A DNA stretch of 64,000 nt, from assembly GCF_006443685.1 (NCBI RefSeq), contig NZ_VFYP01000001.1:1178001-1242000 (forward strand). The letters run 5' to 3'. How positions within the stretch are numbered: the stretch's first letter is position 1; every line of letters starts with the position of its first letter. Below are positions 8,917-18,444 of this stretch, one piece after another. Source of the DNA: Rhizobium glycinendophyticum (GTDB taxonomy: Bacteria > Pseudomonadota > Alphaproteobacteria > Rhizobiales > Rhizobiaceae). The notes beneath the pieces are model-generated. The model did not search any database. It was given only the letters and a program-made list of their open reading frames with translations, and was not told the DNA's origin. The translations under genes were made by a program, and so were the position numbers.

Positions 8917-11319
8917 ATGCCTGAGACGACGAGCGATCTGACCTGGATCGCGATGCTCCTGCCCTTCGTGGCAGCCCTTCTGGCGCCCTGGCTCACTGCG
9001 CGGCTCGGTGCCGCCGCTGCCTGGGTTCTCGCCCTGGCCCCCGCGCTCGCCTTCGTCCATTTCCTCGGCTTCCTGCCGGAAATCGCGACCGGCGAGCGGG
9101 TCACCGGCGGTTATGCCTGGGTGCCGAGCCTCAATCTCTCCTTCTCCTGGCTGCTCGACGGCCTGTCGCTCACCTTCGCGCTTCTCATCACCGGCATCGG
9201 CGCCCTGATCGTGCTCTATGCCGGCGGCTATATGAAGGGCCACCCGCAGCAGGGGCGCTTCTTCAGCTATATCCTGCTGTTCATGGGCGCCATGCTCGGC
9301 GTCGTCGTCTCCGACAGCTTCCTGATGCTCTTCGTCTTCTGGGAACTGACCTCGATCACCTCCTTCCTGCTGATCGGCTTCGACCATGCCCGGGAAGCCT
9401 CGCGCCGCGCCGCCCTCCAGGCGCTCGTCGTCACCGGTGGCGGCGGCCTCGTTCTTCTTGCCGGCCTGATCTTCGTCTGGAACATCACCGGCATCAGCCA
9501 GCTCTCGCTGCTCTTGTCGACCGGCGACATCCTGCGCGAAAGCCCCTTCTATATGGCGGCCCTGCTTCTCGTGCTCGGCGGCGCCTTCACCAAATCGGCC
9601 CAGTTCCCCTTCCACTTCTGGCTGCCCAATGCCATGGAAGCGCCGACCCCGGTTTCGGCTTATCTGCATTCCGCAACCATGGTGAAGGCCGGCGTCTATC
9701 TCCTGATGCGCCTCAATCCGGTCATGGGCGGAACCCCCGCCTGGGAGATCCTGCTGCCCTTTTTCGGCGGCATCACGCTTCTGGTCGGCGCCGTGCTGGC
9801 CGTCCGCCAGACCGATCTCAAGCTGATGCTCGCCTATACCACGGTCGCCTCCCTCGGCCTGCTCGTCATGCTCACCGGCTTCGACACGCCTTACGCCGTC
9901 GAGGCGGCGGTGCTCTATCTCGTCGCGCACTCGCTGTTCAAGGGCGGCCTCTTCATGGTGGCCGGCATCATCGACCACGAGACCGGCACCCGCGACATCC
10001 GCCTGCTCGGCGGCTTGCGCAAGCTGATGCCGATCACCTTCGCCGCCGCCATCCTCGGCGGCATCTCCATGGCAGGTCTTCCGCCGCTCTTCGGCTTCCT
10101 CGCCAAGGAAGAGATCTATGCCGCACTCGCGGGCGCTAACCCCCGTGCCATCCTCTTCACCGCCGTTGCTGTGATCGGCAACGCGCTGATGTTCGTCATC
10201 GCCTTCGCCGTCGGTCTTAAACCTTTTGTCGGTGCGGAGACGAAGACGCCGAAACACGCCCATGAAGGACCGATCCTCCTCTGGCTCGGCCCGCTGGTGC
10301 TCGCCCTTCTGTCTTTCGGCGGCGCCGTTCTCTCCTCGCTCAGCCACCGCTACGTCACTTCGCCGATGGCGAGCGCCATCGACGGCGAACCGCAGATGGT
10401 CACCATCAGCCTCATCCCCCATGTCGGTGTGCCGCTCGCGCTTTCGGTTCTGACGATTGTGCTCGGTGTGGTCCTCTATCTCGGCCTCGAGCGCCTGCGC
10501 GCCACCGTCGATCGTGTTGTGATCGGCCTCGGCATCAGTCCCGACCGCGGCTTCGACCATTTCGTCGCCGGCCTCGTCGCGCTCTCGGTGCGTGTGACAC
10601 GCGTCATCCACAACGGCCGGCTGGAAGTCTATATCACCACCACCTTCATCCTCGTGGCGCTCGTCCTGCTGGTCACGCCGGTCGTCTATGGCGAACTGCC
10701 GGCCGTGCCTGTCTGGCCCGCCGATCTCGGCCTTGCAGAAGCCGCCTTCCTCGCCATCGCGGTGATCGGGGTCGCAGCCGTCCTCTCCGCCCGCGATCGC
10801 CTCACCGCCATCGTCTGCCTCGGCATTCAGGGCTTTGCGCTCGCCGTGCTTTTCCTGCTCTTCGGCGCGCCGGATCTCTCCTTCACCCAGTTCATGGTAG
10901 AAACACTCTCCGTCGTCATCCTCGCCCTGGTCATGACGCGGCTCAGGCTCTCGCTCACCGATCACCGCCCGCTCATTGCCCGCCTGCTCGACGGCGCGGC
11001 CGCCATCGCCTGCGGCATCGGCTTTGCACTCCTGTTGATCCGCGCCACATCTGCCCCCTTCGATGCCACCCTGACGGAATTTTTCGCCGCCTATTCCAAG
11101 GCGATCGCCCACGGCGCCAATGTCGTCAACGTCATCATCGTCGACTTCCGCGGCGTCGACACGCTGGGCGAAATCTCCGTCGTCATGATCACCGGGCTCG
11201 CCATCCTCGCGCTCATCCGCGTCCGTGTTGCCCCGGCAACGCCCACCGCCTCCGTCGTCTCTCCGCCATCAGGCTCCTTTGGCGATGTGAAGGGCAAGAA
11301 GAAGGGGAAGGTCAAGTAA
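8917..11319 (+). CDS. mrpA: Na+/H+ antiporter subunit A (MrpA/PhaA)
   Basis: An 800-residue integral membrane protein, the largest subunit of the seven-gene Mrp cation/proton antiporter. It resembles complex I subunit NuoL: the segment VLYAGGYMKGHPQQGRF, the Lys/His-rich SAQFPFHFWLPNAMEAPTPV block and HSATMVKAGVYL are proton-channel motifs of that family. The C-terminal third has the extra DUF4040/MbhE-like helices (FGAPDLSFTQFMVETLSVV and DTLGEISVVMITGLA). It ends in a short basic tail. The start at 8917 follows GGGGAGATGG. It is the first gene of mrpA-G. Rhizobial homologues (Pha) give K+ or Na+ and alkaline tolerance. Confidence 0.95.
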   Translation: MPETTSDLTWIAMLLPFVAALLAPWLTARLGAAAAWVLALAPALAFVHFLGFLPEIATGERVTGGYAWVPSLNLSFSWLLDGLSLTFALLITGIGALIVLYAGGYMKGHPQQGRFFSYILLFMGAMLGVVVSDSFLMLFVFWELTSITSFLLIGFDHAREASRRAALQALVVTGGGGLVLLAGLIFVWNITGISQLSLLLSTGDILRESPFYMAALLLVLGGAFTKSAQFPFHFWLPNAMEAPTPVSAYLHSATMVKAGVYLLMRLNPVMGGTPAWEILLPFFGGITLLVGAVLAVRQTDLKLMLAYTTVASLGLLVMLTGFDTPYAVEAAVLYLVAHSLFKGGLFMVAGIIDHETGTRDIRLLGGLRKLMPITFAAAILGGISMAGLPPLFGFLAKEEIYAALAGANPRAILFTAVAVIGNALMFVIAFAVGLKPFVGAETKTPKHAHEGPILLWLGPLVLALLSFGGAVLSSLSHRYVTSPMASAIDGEPQMVTISLIPHVGVPLALSVLTIVLGVVLYLGLERLRATVDRVVIGLGISPDRGFDHFVAGLVALSVRVTRVIHNGRLEVYITTTFILVALVLLVTPVVYGELPAVPVWPADLGLAEAAFLAIAVIGVAAVLSARDRLTAIVCLGIQGFALAVLFLLFGAPDLSFTQFMVETLSVVILALVMTRLRLSLTDHRPLIARLLDGAAAIACGIGFALLLIRATSAPFDATLTEFFAAYSKAIAHGANVVNVIIVDFRGVDTLGEISVVMITGLAILALIRVRVAPATPTASVVSPPSGSFGDVKGKKKGKVK

Positions 11320-11399
11320 TGGTGGCACCTGTTCTGGATCGGCCTTCGACCCACTGCGCCAAATCAGTCGCTTGCGCTATTGGCTGGCCTTCGGCCCGA

Positions 11400-11640
11400 C
11401 CCCCTCTGTCGGCTACGCCGACATCTCCCCCTCTAGGGGGGAGATTGCCGGCCACCGCCATGCCCGCCTCGGGGAAGCGTGCTGACCGTCCCACCCTCCT
11501 GACCATTCCATCCCGTCAGCGGAAATCGCAGAGGCCCGCCGCCTTCCGATCTCCCCCCTTGAGGGGGAGATGCCCAGCAGGGCAGAGGGGGGTAATCCTG
11601 TACTCCGCCGCCGCCCCGTCAGGGCAGAGGGGGGTACAAC
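11400..11640. repeat. RIME-like mosaic repeats between mrpA and mrpB
   Basis: The 370-base gap between mrpA and mrpB is filled by repeat modules. There is a palindrome ATCTCCCCCTCTAGGGGGGA at about 11420, then a second palindrome (CTCCCCCTTGAGGGGGAGAT) at about 11560 followed by GCCCAGCAGGGCAGAGGGGG, of which CAGGGCAGAGGGGGGTA recurs at about 11620. The same modules recur at 12.5, 30.1 and 43.2 kb. They resemble the rhizobial intergenic mosaic elements (RIMEs). Confidence 0.65.
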
Positions 11641-11689
11641 TTGCACCTCCGGATCAAGTCTCCGTCCACCTCTCTCTGGAGGCCCCGCG

Positions 11690-12108
11690 ATGAACACCCT
11701 GATCTTCCGCACCTTCGCGCCCTTCCTCACCGCGCTGATGCTGCTGTTTTCGATCTTCGTCCTCTTGCGCGGCCACAACGAGCCGGGCGGCGGCTTCATC
11801 GGCGGGCTGATCGGTGCCTCCGCCTTTGCCATTTACGGCATCGCCTTCGGCGTCCAGGCCGTGCGCCGCGCGCTCTGGTTCCACCCGATGTCGATCGCCG
11901 GCTGCGGCCTGCTCATCTCGACGCTGTCGGGCTTCGTCTCCGCGCCGCTCGGGCTGCCCTTCATGACAGGCGTATGGATTTACCCGACCCTCTTCGGCGT
12001 CGAAGTACCGCTCGCCACCGTCGTCTCCTTTGATATCGGCGTCTATCTCGTCGTTGTCGGCACCTTCACCTCGATCGCGCTGGCGCTGGAAGAAAGGGAT
12101 GACGCCTG

Positions 12109-12109
<1 letters not shown>
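11690..12109 (+). CDS. mrpB: Na+/H+ antiporter subunit B (MrpB/PhaB)
   Basis: A 139-residue membrane protein with four hydrophobic segments. It has the MnhB signature [20 protein letters not shown]. The start at 11690 follows CTGGAGGCCCCGCG; a longer reading to 11570 runs through repeat sequence and is rejected. It overlaps mrpC by TGATG. In many species MrpB and the A tail pack together in the complex. The long repeat-filled leader is unusual for this operon. Confidence 0.93.
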
Positions 12110-12486
<377 letters not shown>

Positions 12487-12525
12487 GGATGGGGCGTGTG
12501 CGCGAAACGATGTATGGCGGCTTTG

Positions 12526-12692
12526 GACGAAACCCCCTCTGGCCTGCCGGCCATCTCCCCCACAAGGGGGGAGAAGACTCGTGGCGGCCGTGCGGATCCA
12601 ATCTGCAGGGACGTCTTGTGAGAGAGTGCCGCCGGGTCAAGCCCACCCCCTTGTGGGGAGGGTTTGGGAGAGGCCTTGTTTCACCCGCCACC
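12526..12692. repeat. RIME-like composite repeat between mrpC and mrpD
   Basis: A composite element with one module CCCCTCTGGCCTGCCGGCCA plus CTCCCCCACAAGGGGGGAGA, about 60 bases of linker, then a second module CCCCCTTGTGGGGAGGGTTT plus GGGAGAGGCCTT. The same two modules occur in the same order at 43.2-43.4 kb and in reverse order at 30.1-30.2 kb. Both modules can fold into strong hairpins in the mrp mRNA. Confidence 0.7.
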
Positions 12693-12736
12693 GCCACCCG
12701 CATTCCACCCACCGCATTCCCTGGAGGTCACGCCTG

Positions 12737-14347
12737 ATGGCCAGTCCCGCCACCACCGCCGTCGACCTTACCGCAGCCCTTGTCGCTGCCCCGGTGGACA
12801 GCACCCAATGGCTCGCCGTGCTGCCGATCGGGATCTGCCTTGGCGTCGGCGCGCTGCTGATGATGATCCGTCATCGCACCGAATGGCATGCGCCGGTGGC
12901 GCTGGCCGGTCTCGCAATTCTGGTGCTTGTCGACATCCTGCTCCTCTCCAAGGTGCTGACCAACGGCCCGCTCACCATGATGATGGGCCGCTGGCGCCCG
13001 CCCTTCGGCATCGCGATCACGGTCGATCTCACTGGCGCGCTTCTCGCGCTCGCCGCCGCCATCGTCGCCTTCGCCTGCGCGCTCTATGCCAAGATCGATA
13101 TCTCCACCAGCGGCCGCCGCTACGGCTTCTATCCGCTGCTCATGGTGCTGATGGCCGGCGTCTCCGGCGCCTTTCTGACCGGCGACCTCTTCAACCTCTA
13201 TGTCTGGTTCGAGGTCCTGCTGATCTCCTCCTTCGGCCTCCTGATCCTGGGCTCGGAGCGCGCGCAGATCGACGGTGCGCTGAAATATGCCGTGCTGAAC
13301 CTGATCGCGACAACGCTCTTCCTGATCGCCACCGCCTATCTCTATGCCATCTTCGGCACGCTCAACATGGCCGACATTGCCCGCAAGGCACCGGCCCTGT
13401 CCGCAACCGCTCCCTTGATGACGCTGGCCGCCCTCTTCGTGCTCGCCTTTTCGATGAAGGCCGCAGCCTTCCCGGTCAATTTCTGGCTGCCCGCCTCTTA
13501 TCACACGCCGCGTGTGGTGGTGTCGGCTCTGTTTGCCGGCCTGCTCACCAAGGTGGGGGTCTATGCGCTGCTGCGCGTCATGGTCATGCTGCTGCCGATC
13601 GAACGCGAGGGTCTGAGCTTTGCCATTGCGGTCATGGCGGCGCTCACCATGATCCTTGGCGCCATGGGAGCACTTGCGCAGAATGACATCCGTCGCTTCC
13701 TCGGCTTCATCGTCATTGCCGGCATTGGCAATATCCTGGCAGGGGTGGCCATCGGAGGTGCCGTCGCGGTTGGCGGCGCGATCTTCTACGCGCTCCATTC
13801 GATCCTGCTGATGACGGCGCTCTATCTGGTCTCCGGCGAAATGGGCCGCCTTGGCGGCGGCTTCGGCCTCGACCGCCTGCGTGGGCTCTGGACTTCGGCG
13901 CCCGTCTTTGCTGCCGTGTGCCTCGCCCTCTTCTTTGCCGCAAGCGGCCTGCCGCCCTTTTCCGGCTTTTGGCCCAAGGCGATCCTGGTCAAGGCTTCGC
14001 TCGATATCGGCGCCTGGTGGCTGGCGGCCAGCATCCTCGTATCCGGCTTCCTGATGACGATGGCCTTCGGGCGCCTCTTCCTCTTCGCCTTCTGGCGTCC
14101 GGCGGCCGAGACCGTGACCACCCCGGCAGTGCCGGGCGGGCCGCCACCGGTATCGGTGCCCTCGCTCTCGCTCGCTCGCTCCGAAAACCGCTGGCGCCTT
14201 GCGCCGATCGTCATCCTGTCGGCTTTCGTCGTCGGCTTCGGTCTCTTCCCCGAACGCCTGATCCTCGCCACCCAGCAGGCAGCCTCTGATCTTGCCGATC
14301 CCTCGGCCTATATCCGCTCCGTCTTCCCCGAAGGAGATGTCCGATGA
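12737..14347 (+). CDS. mrpD: Na+/H+ antiporter subunit D (MrpD/PhaD)
   Basis: A 536-residue proton-pumping subunit related to NuoM/NuoN, with about 14 hydrophobic segments. The channel motifs are visible: GDLFNLYVWFEVLLISSFGL carries the conserved Glu of helix 5, and KAAAFPVNFWLPASYHTPRV carries the conserved Lys and His of helices 7-8. The start at 12737 follows CTGGAGGTCACGCCTG; the longer reading to 12581 passes through the repeat. The C-terminus overlaps mrpE by ATGA. Confidence 0.94.
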   Translation: MASPATTAVDLTAALVAAPVDSTQWLAVLPIGICLGVGALLMMIRHRTEWHAPVALAGLAILVLVDILLLSKVLTNGPLTMMMGRWRPPFGIAITVDLTGALLALAAAIVAFACALYAKIDISTSGRRYGFYPLLMVLMAGVSGAFLTGDLFNLYVWFEVLLISSFGLLILGSERAQIDGALKYAVLNLIATTLFLIATAYLYAIFGTLNMADIARKAPALSATAPLMTLAALFVLAFSMKAAAFPVNFWLPASYHTPRVVVSALFAGLLTKVGVYALLRVMVMLLPIEREGLSFAIAVMAALTMILGAMGALAQNDIRRFLGFIVIAGIGNILAGVAIGGAVAVGGAIFYALHSILLMTALYLVSGEMGRLGGGFGLDRLRGLWTSAPVFAAVCLALFFAASGLPPFSGFWPKAILVKASLDIGAWWLAASILVSGFLMTMAFGRLFLFAFWRPAAETVTTPAVPGGPPPVSVPSLSLARSENRWRLAPIVILSAFVVGFGLFPERLILATQQAASDLADPSAYIRSVFPEGDVR

Positions 14348-14817
14348 CCGCGACCGCAATCGCCGTTCTGATGGCCGTCGTCTGGGCCATCGTCTCGGGC
14401 AGCTTCTCGCTGCACAATCTGCTCTTCGGCTTCGTCTTGTCGCTGCTCACGCTCTCGCTGCTGCGCGGCCACCGCCCGGGATCGGGCGAAACCAGCCGCA
14501 CCCTGCGCATCCTGTCGCTGCTCTGGCTCTTCCTGGTCGAACTGGCCAAATCCGCCTGGCGCGTCGCAGTGCTCGCCACCCGACCGAAACTTGACCTGCA
14601 CCCTGGCATTTTTGCCTATCCACTGCGCGTCCAGGGCGATTTCCAGATCAGCCTGCTTGCCAACCTGATCACGCTCACGCCCGGCACGCTTTCGGTCGAC
14701 GTGTCTGCCGACCGCAGCACGCTCTACATCCATGCCGTCGATTGCACCGATCTCGAAGCCGCCCGCCGCGACATCGCCGATGGCTTCGAGGCGAAGATCA
14801 TGGAGGCCTTCCCGTAA
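14344..14817 (+). CDS. mrpE: Na+/H+ antiporter subunit E (MrpE/PhaE)
   Basis: A 157-residue protein with N-terminal membrane helices ([14 protein letters not shown] and [14 protein letters not shown]) and a cytoplasmic domain. The family motif [20 protein letters not shown] is intact. MrpE is needed for assembly and activity of the Mrp complex. The ATG overlaps the mrpD stop (ATGA) and its stop overlaps the mrpF start, so D-E-F-G are translationally coupled. Confidence 0.94.
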   Translation: MTATAIAVLMAVVWAIVSGSFSLHNLLFGFVLSLLTLSLLRGHRPGSGETSRTLRILSLLWLFLVELAKSAWRVAVLATRPKLDLHPGIFAYPLRVQGDFQISLLANLITLTPGTLSVDVSADRSTLYIHAVDCTDLEAARRDIADGFEAKIMEAFP

Positions 14818-15218
14818 TGACGCCGGAACTGATCGTCGAAACCGCCGGACGCTTCGCACTCGTCGTCCTCATTCTTGCTACCCTGCTCACTGTCTGGCGC
14901 GCGGTGGTCGGCCCGACCCTCCCGGATCGGGTAGTGGCACTCGACATGCTCGTCGGCATCGTCATCGGCTTCATTGCCGTCACCGCGCTCAGAACCGGCT
15001 ATACGCTCTATGTCGATATCGCCATTGCGCTCGGCCTTGTCGGTTTCCTCGCCACCGTCGCCTTCGCCCGCTTCATTCTGGTCCGGGGCAATGCGAGCGA
15101 AGCCGCAGCGCAAGGCGCATCCGCGAGCGGCAAGGTCTCGGCGGAGGGAAAATCGGCGGGCAAGAAACTGCCCAAGACCGTCCGCGGAGCGGGCGGCGTA
15201 AAGAAGGAGGGCAGGTGA
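14817..15218 (+). CDS. mrpF: Na+/H+ antiporter subunit F (MrpF/PhaF)
   Basis: A 133-residue protein. The first 90 residues are a typical MrpF with three helices and the motif [20 protein letters not shown]. About 40 extra C-terminal residues are Ala/Gly/Lys rich ([20 protein letters not shown]) and look like a disordered basic tail not needed for the fold. The start overlaps the mrpE stop (TAATG). F subunits are implicated in ion or bile-salt transport in other species. Confidence 0.93.
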   Translation: MTPELIVETAGRFALVVLILATLLTVWRAVVGPTLPDRVVALDMLVGIVIGFIAVTALRTGYTLYVDIAIALGLVGFLATVAFARFILVRGNASEAAAQGASASGKVSAEGKSAGKKLPKTVRGAGGVKKEGR

Positions 15219-15556
15219 TGTCCGAACCGCTCCAGATCGTGCTTGCCCTCGCCATCGCCGCCCTGATCGTCATCGGCGCGCTCTTCTCGCTGGTCGCCGC
15301 CATCGGCCTTGTCCGCTTTCCGGATGTCTATACCCGCATGCACTCCGCCTCCAAGGCCGGCACGGTCGGCTCCGGTCTGCTTTTGCTCGCCGTCGGCATC
15401 CATTCGGGCGATCTCTCAACCTTCGGCCGCGCCATGGCCGGCATCGTCTTCTTCATCCTGACGGCGCCCGTCGCTGCCCATCTGCTCGCCCGTGCTGCCC
15501 ACAAGGCCGGATACAAGTTGTCCGATGTATCGGTGCGTGATGATATGAGTAAATAG
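15218..15556 (+). CDS. mrpG: Na+/H+ antiporter subunit G (MrpG/PhaG)
   Basis: A 112-residue protein with three hydrophobic segments and the MnhG signature [20 protein letters not shown]. It is the last gene of the operon. The start overlaps the mrpF stop (TGATG) and follows AAGGAGGGCAGG, a strong ribosome-binding site. MrpG is required for assembly of the antiporter. I see no strong terminator directly after it. Confidence 0.94.
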   Translation: MSEPLQIVLALAIAALIVIGALFSLVAAIGLVRFPDVYTRMHSASKAGTVGSGLLLLAVGIHSGDLSTFGRAMAGIVFFILTAPVAAHLLARAAHKAGYKLSDVSVRDDMSK

Positions 15557-15972
15557 ACATTCATCAGTGATCAGAAGTTACGTCAATTGAATTTTTACAA
15601 TCGTGGCGCGGTGTCTGGCGAGAAATCCCAGCACAGAGCAATAAAGCTGCTTTGTACCCATGATATTTAGTAGAAATAACAGGTGGACATTTGTCGGCAG
15701 GGTGCTAATCCAGTGCTCAGTGAGCTGATCTGTTGTCTATCTGGCTCCATCAACGCATTTTCCGCTTGCCTATTGTAGGCAGTCAAGTATTGGCGACAAT
15801 GTGCTGATGGTGTTGCGAAACGGGATTGCATCGCAATTCTGGGGCTTGATCCGGTCATATGTGGGGGCTGAGAGTGTTCTGTACCTGTTCTGGTTGGGGC
15901 CGGTAGGTACAAGGTTGATATCTTTGACACGCGTATCGGCGGACGCGCGTGATCCTTGAACAGGAGAATGAC
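15557..15972. other. mucR upstream region
   Basis: A 416-base region between mrpG and mucR, richer in A+T than its surroundings up to about 15860. It holds an inverted repeat GTACCT ... AGGTAC (15881-15886 and 15905-15910) and a CACGCG/CGCGTG pair close to the mucR start. MucR/Ros proteins repress their own genes, so these are candidate autoregulatory sites. I see no gene here. Confidence 0.4.
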
Positions 15973-16401
15973 ATGAGTGAAGTAGAACAAGGCCCTGGAT
16001 CGCAGCTTTTGGTGGAACTGACGGCTGACATCGTCTCGGCCTATGTCAGCAACCACGTGGTACCGGTGACCGACCTGACCAATCTGATTGCCGATGTGCA
16101 CATGGCGCTGAGCAACACCTCCTCGCCGACCCCGGCGCCGGTGGTGGTCGAAAAGCCGAAGCCCCCGGTTCCGATCCGCAAGTCGATCGAGGACGACTAT
16201 CTGATCTGCCTGGAAGACGGCCAGAAGTTCAAGTCGCTGAAGCGCCACCTGATGACCCATTACAACATGACGCCGGAAGAATACCGCGAGAAGTGGGGCC
16301 TGCCGGCCGATTATCCGATGGTCGCCCCCGCCTATGCCGAAGCCCGCTCGCGCCTCGCCAAGGAGATGGGCCTCGGCCAGCGCCGCAAGCGCGGCAAATA
16401 A
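15973..16401 (+). CDS. mucR: MucR/Ros family zinc-finger transcriptional regulator
   Basis: A 142-residue global regulator of the MucR/Ros family, known to control exopolysaccharide, motility and cell-cycle genes in rhizobia. The DNA-binding core starts at [10 protein letters not shown] and runs through [20 protein letters not shown]. Of the usual C2H2 zinc ligands, Cys79, His92 and His96 are present, but the second Cys is replaced by Asp82. This CxxD variant is known in some MucR-like proteins that fold with or without zinc. The ATG at 15973 follows CAGGAGAATGAC. A terminator follows the gene. Confidence 0.95.
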   Translation: MSEVEQGPGSQLLVELTADIVSAYVSNHVVPVTDLTNLIADVHMALSNTSSPTPAPVVVEKPKPPVPIRKSIEDDYLICLEDGQKFKSLKRHLMTHYNMTPEEYREKWGLPADYPMVAPAYAEARSRLAKEMGLGQRRKRGK

Positions 16402-16431
16402 GCTTTCCGCCTTGTGGGGTGGTACATGGAA

Positions 16432-16461
16432 CGGCCGGGCCCTCGGGTCCGGCCTTTTTTG
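16432..16461 (+). terminator. Rho-independent terminator after mucR
   Basis: Hairpin CGGCCGGGCCC-TCG-GGTCCGGCC followed by TTTTTT, starting 31 bases past the mucR stop. Strong stem and U-tract. Confidence 0.9.
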
Positions 16462-16554
16462 CATGAGTGGAGCGGAAAATATTCCTGCTTGATGCTGCAG
16501 CTAGGGGCCTTGCACCGGCACCTTCGCGCCGGCGTGCTGACGAACCCTCCAGCT

Positions 16555-17010
16555 TCAGGCGGCAGCGGCGAGCGCTTCGATGCCGTGTTTCGCCATCGCG
16601 GCGCCAATACGCGCAAAATCCGGCGCACCGCTTGCACGCTCGGCTGAGCCGATATCGCGAAAGAAGGCAACCATGCTCGCTTCGAGCATCACCAGCATGC
16701 GCACCGGCTTGCGGCTTTCATTGACATAGTTGTGGGGCACCCGGCTCGGAATCCGGACCGATGTGCCGGGCCCGGCATGGATAACCGCCGGGGGGCCGTC
16801 AGAACCGAACTGGCGCAAGGTGAGCTGTCCCTCCAGAATGTAGAAGAGTTCTGCAGACTCGTGCGTGTGAGGCGGGGTACCGGAGCCAGAAGGCACCTCG
16901 ATATCCAGGAGCTCGATTGACGAGCCGGGCAGGTTGCCGAGAAAGCGTATCTTGTCGGCGACCACCCAACGGCAATCGGCGTTGGAGGGATGGGTTACGT
17001 CTATGGTCAT
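16555..17010 (-). CDS. Cupin domain protein
   Basis: A 151-residue single-domain cupin. The metal-site motif is visible as PPHTHESAELFYILEG (two His and one Glu), followed by the second half PGTSVRIPSRVPHNYVN with the fourth ligand His. Such proteins bind a metal and act as dioxygenases, isomerases or sensors. The start at 17010 follows CAAAGGAGATACGCG and overlaps the upstream tetR stop (ATGA), so the two genes form one operon. The reaction is unknown. Confidence 0.85.
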   Translation of the reverse strand: MTIDVTHPSNADCRWVVADKIRFLGNLPGSSIELLDIEVPSGSGTPPHTHESAELFYILEGQLTLRQFGSDGPPAVIHAGPGTSVRIPSRVPHNYVNESRKPVRMLVMLEASMVAFFRDIGSAERASGAPDFARIGAAMAKHGIEALAAAA

Positions 17011-17642
17011 CGCGTATCTCCTTTGGCTGCGATGGTTGCGTCCGCCGCAGTTTCGCCCGATCCGATCGCGGACAGGATCAGTTCGAGCGCCCAGGAAGCA
17101 GCCTCGCCGGCCTGGGTGCCGTCGAGACCGCCGTAATCTTTGAGAACCTCCCATGCGGAGGCGGAGTAGAGGAGGTGCGCCAGCGCTTCGACCTTGCGGC
17201 GCTCCGCCTCCGATAGCTTGTCGAGGGCGGGAGCCAGTGCTGCCGAGAAGTCCCGACGCCGATCGGCAATGGTGCCCGCCCGCATCGCCCGCCCGGTGCT
17301 GGAGTGGATCGCTCCCCGAATGGCGGCCTCATGCGCGTCGAAGAGCGGAAACGCCTGGCGCGGCCCGTCGAACACGTCCTGCGGGGCCATTGGCTTCACC
17401 GAAGCGCCGATACGCTCATTGAGCCAGGGCCAGAATGCCCGCAGCAATTCGTCCTTGCTTTCGAAATGCCGGAAGATCGTCCGCCGCTGCACACCCGCCT
17501 GGGCCGCAATCGCATCCATGCCGATATCATCCGGGTTAGCCGCAGACTCCATTAGGATGAACAGGGCAGACAGGATCGCCTCGCGGGTCTCGCGGAACTG
17601 TGCCGCGCGGATCGGGCTATTGTAGTTACGGGTCTCGGACAA
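17007..17642 (-). CDS. TetR/AcrR family transcriptional regulator
   Basis: A 211-residue TetR-type repressor. The N-terminal HTH is visible as IGMDAIAAQAGVQRRTIFRHFESKDELL. The C-terminal ligand domain is not recognisable by family. It is the first gene of a two-gene unit with the cupin, coupled by an ATGA overlap. A 31-base palindrome just upstream of the start should be its own operator, so the cupin is likely induced when the regulator binds its ligand. Confidence 0.88.
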   Translation of the reverse strand: MSETRNYNSPIRAAQFRETREAILSALFILMESAANPDDIGMDAIAAQAGVQRRTIFRHFESKDELLRAFWPWLNERIGASVKPMAPQDVFDGPRQAFPLFDAHEAAIRGAIHSSTGRAMRAGTIADRRRDFSAALAPALDKLSEAERRKVEALAHLLYSASAWEVLKDYGGLDGTQAGEAASWALELILSAIGSGETAADATIAAKGDTR

Positions 17643-17654
17643 GGCTGCATCTCC

Positions 17655-17685
17655 AAATTAATGACACCATGAGTGCCATTAATTT
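17655..17685. promoter_or_regulatory. Operator of the TetR-cupin operon
   Basis: A 31-base imperfect palindrome 13 bases upstream of the tetR start. The outer arms AAATTAATG/CATTAATTT are perfect and the inner CAC/GTG pair also matches; 12 of 15 positions pair around the centre at 17670. Long palindromes of this kind are typical of TetR dimers. Confidence 0.75.
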
Positions 17686-17910
17686 AAGGCGTTGTCAATT
17701 CATGTCTCTATGTGTGACGTCAATATTTCACGGTGACCGATGGACTGCCTGAGCAATCCTGCCCTTGGCTCCACACCGAAGGCAAGCCGGAAATCGGGTA
17801 TCGTTCCTGACGAGGTCTGGAAGGGCCGCAGCTATCCCTCAATTTCGGGGGTTTCTTTCCCCTCAATCTCTGCTAGCAATATAGGAAGAAAATCCTATAC
17901 GGAGAGCGCC

Positions 17911-18444
17911 ATGCAGAGTGAACCAGTGACGCCGCCAGTTTATACCCTTCGGCCGGTCACCCCTGTCGACCTTGAACCGGGCCCGACGCCGGACGGCAAG
18001 CCGCATCCGCAGCACCGGATCGGGGAAGGTGGGGAAGGGCACCCGCAGCCCGAAGACGGGGGAGGCGGCTCTGAGGACGACCACGTTGTCGACGCTGACC
18101 CCGACGCGCCGGACCGCCCGCTGACGCCCGAGCGCCGGTTGCTCTGCATGATCGTCCGCCAGCTCACCCAGGAATTGCTGCAGGCCATCGGTATCGAGAG
18201 CGACAGCGGCGGGCGCCGCCGCAGTGCCGGCCATGTCCGCCAGGTCGCCATGTATGTCTGCCACGTCGCCTATTCCATGCCGATGGGCGAGGTCGCCCAG
18301 GCATTCGGCCGCGACCGCTCCACCGTCGGCCATGCCTGCCGCATGGTCGAAGACCGCCGCGACGATGCCGCCTATGACGGTTTCGTCACCATTGTCGAGC
18401 GCATGGCAAGCGCCGTCTATCTGCTCGCAGGACGCCGCCCATGA
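17911..18444 (+). CDS. DnaA C-terminal-like (domain IV) DNA-binding protein
   Basis: A 177-residue protein without an ATPase domain. Residues about 100-165 resemble the DnaA domain IV: HVRQVAMYVCHVAYSMPMGE, then a helix-turn-helix AQAFGRDRSTVGHACRMVED, matching the DnaA signature that reads DHTTV.HA in the replication initiator. The N-terminal 70 residues are low-complexity Pro/Gly/Asp. The ATG at 17911 follows CGGAGAGCGCC. It overlaps the next gene by ATGA. Such stand-alone DnaA-domain proteins sit beside DUF6456 proteins in Rhizobiales; the function is not known to me. Confidence 0.75.
   Translation: MQSEPVTPPVYTLRPVTPVDLEPGPTPDGKPHPQHRIGEGGEGHPQPEDGGGGSEDDHVVDADPDAPDRPLTPERRLLCMIVRQLTQELLQAIGIESDSGGRRRSAGHVRQVAMYVCHVAYSMPMGEVAQAFGRDRSTVGHACRMVEDRRDDAAYDGFVTIVERMASAVYLLAGRRP

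Noticed and set aside
8851..11112. A 753-residue open frame opposite mrpA
   Set aside because: It is the antisense shadow of the transporter; composition is Glu/Gly/Asp/His rich with no domain.
11320..11689. An insertion sequence in the mrpA-mrpB gap
   Set aside because: The gap holds only short palindromic modules seen elsewhere in the window; there is no transposase frame or target duplication.
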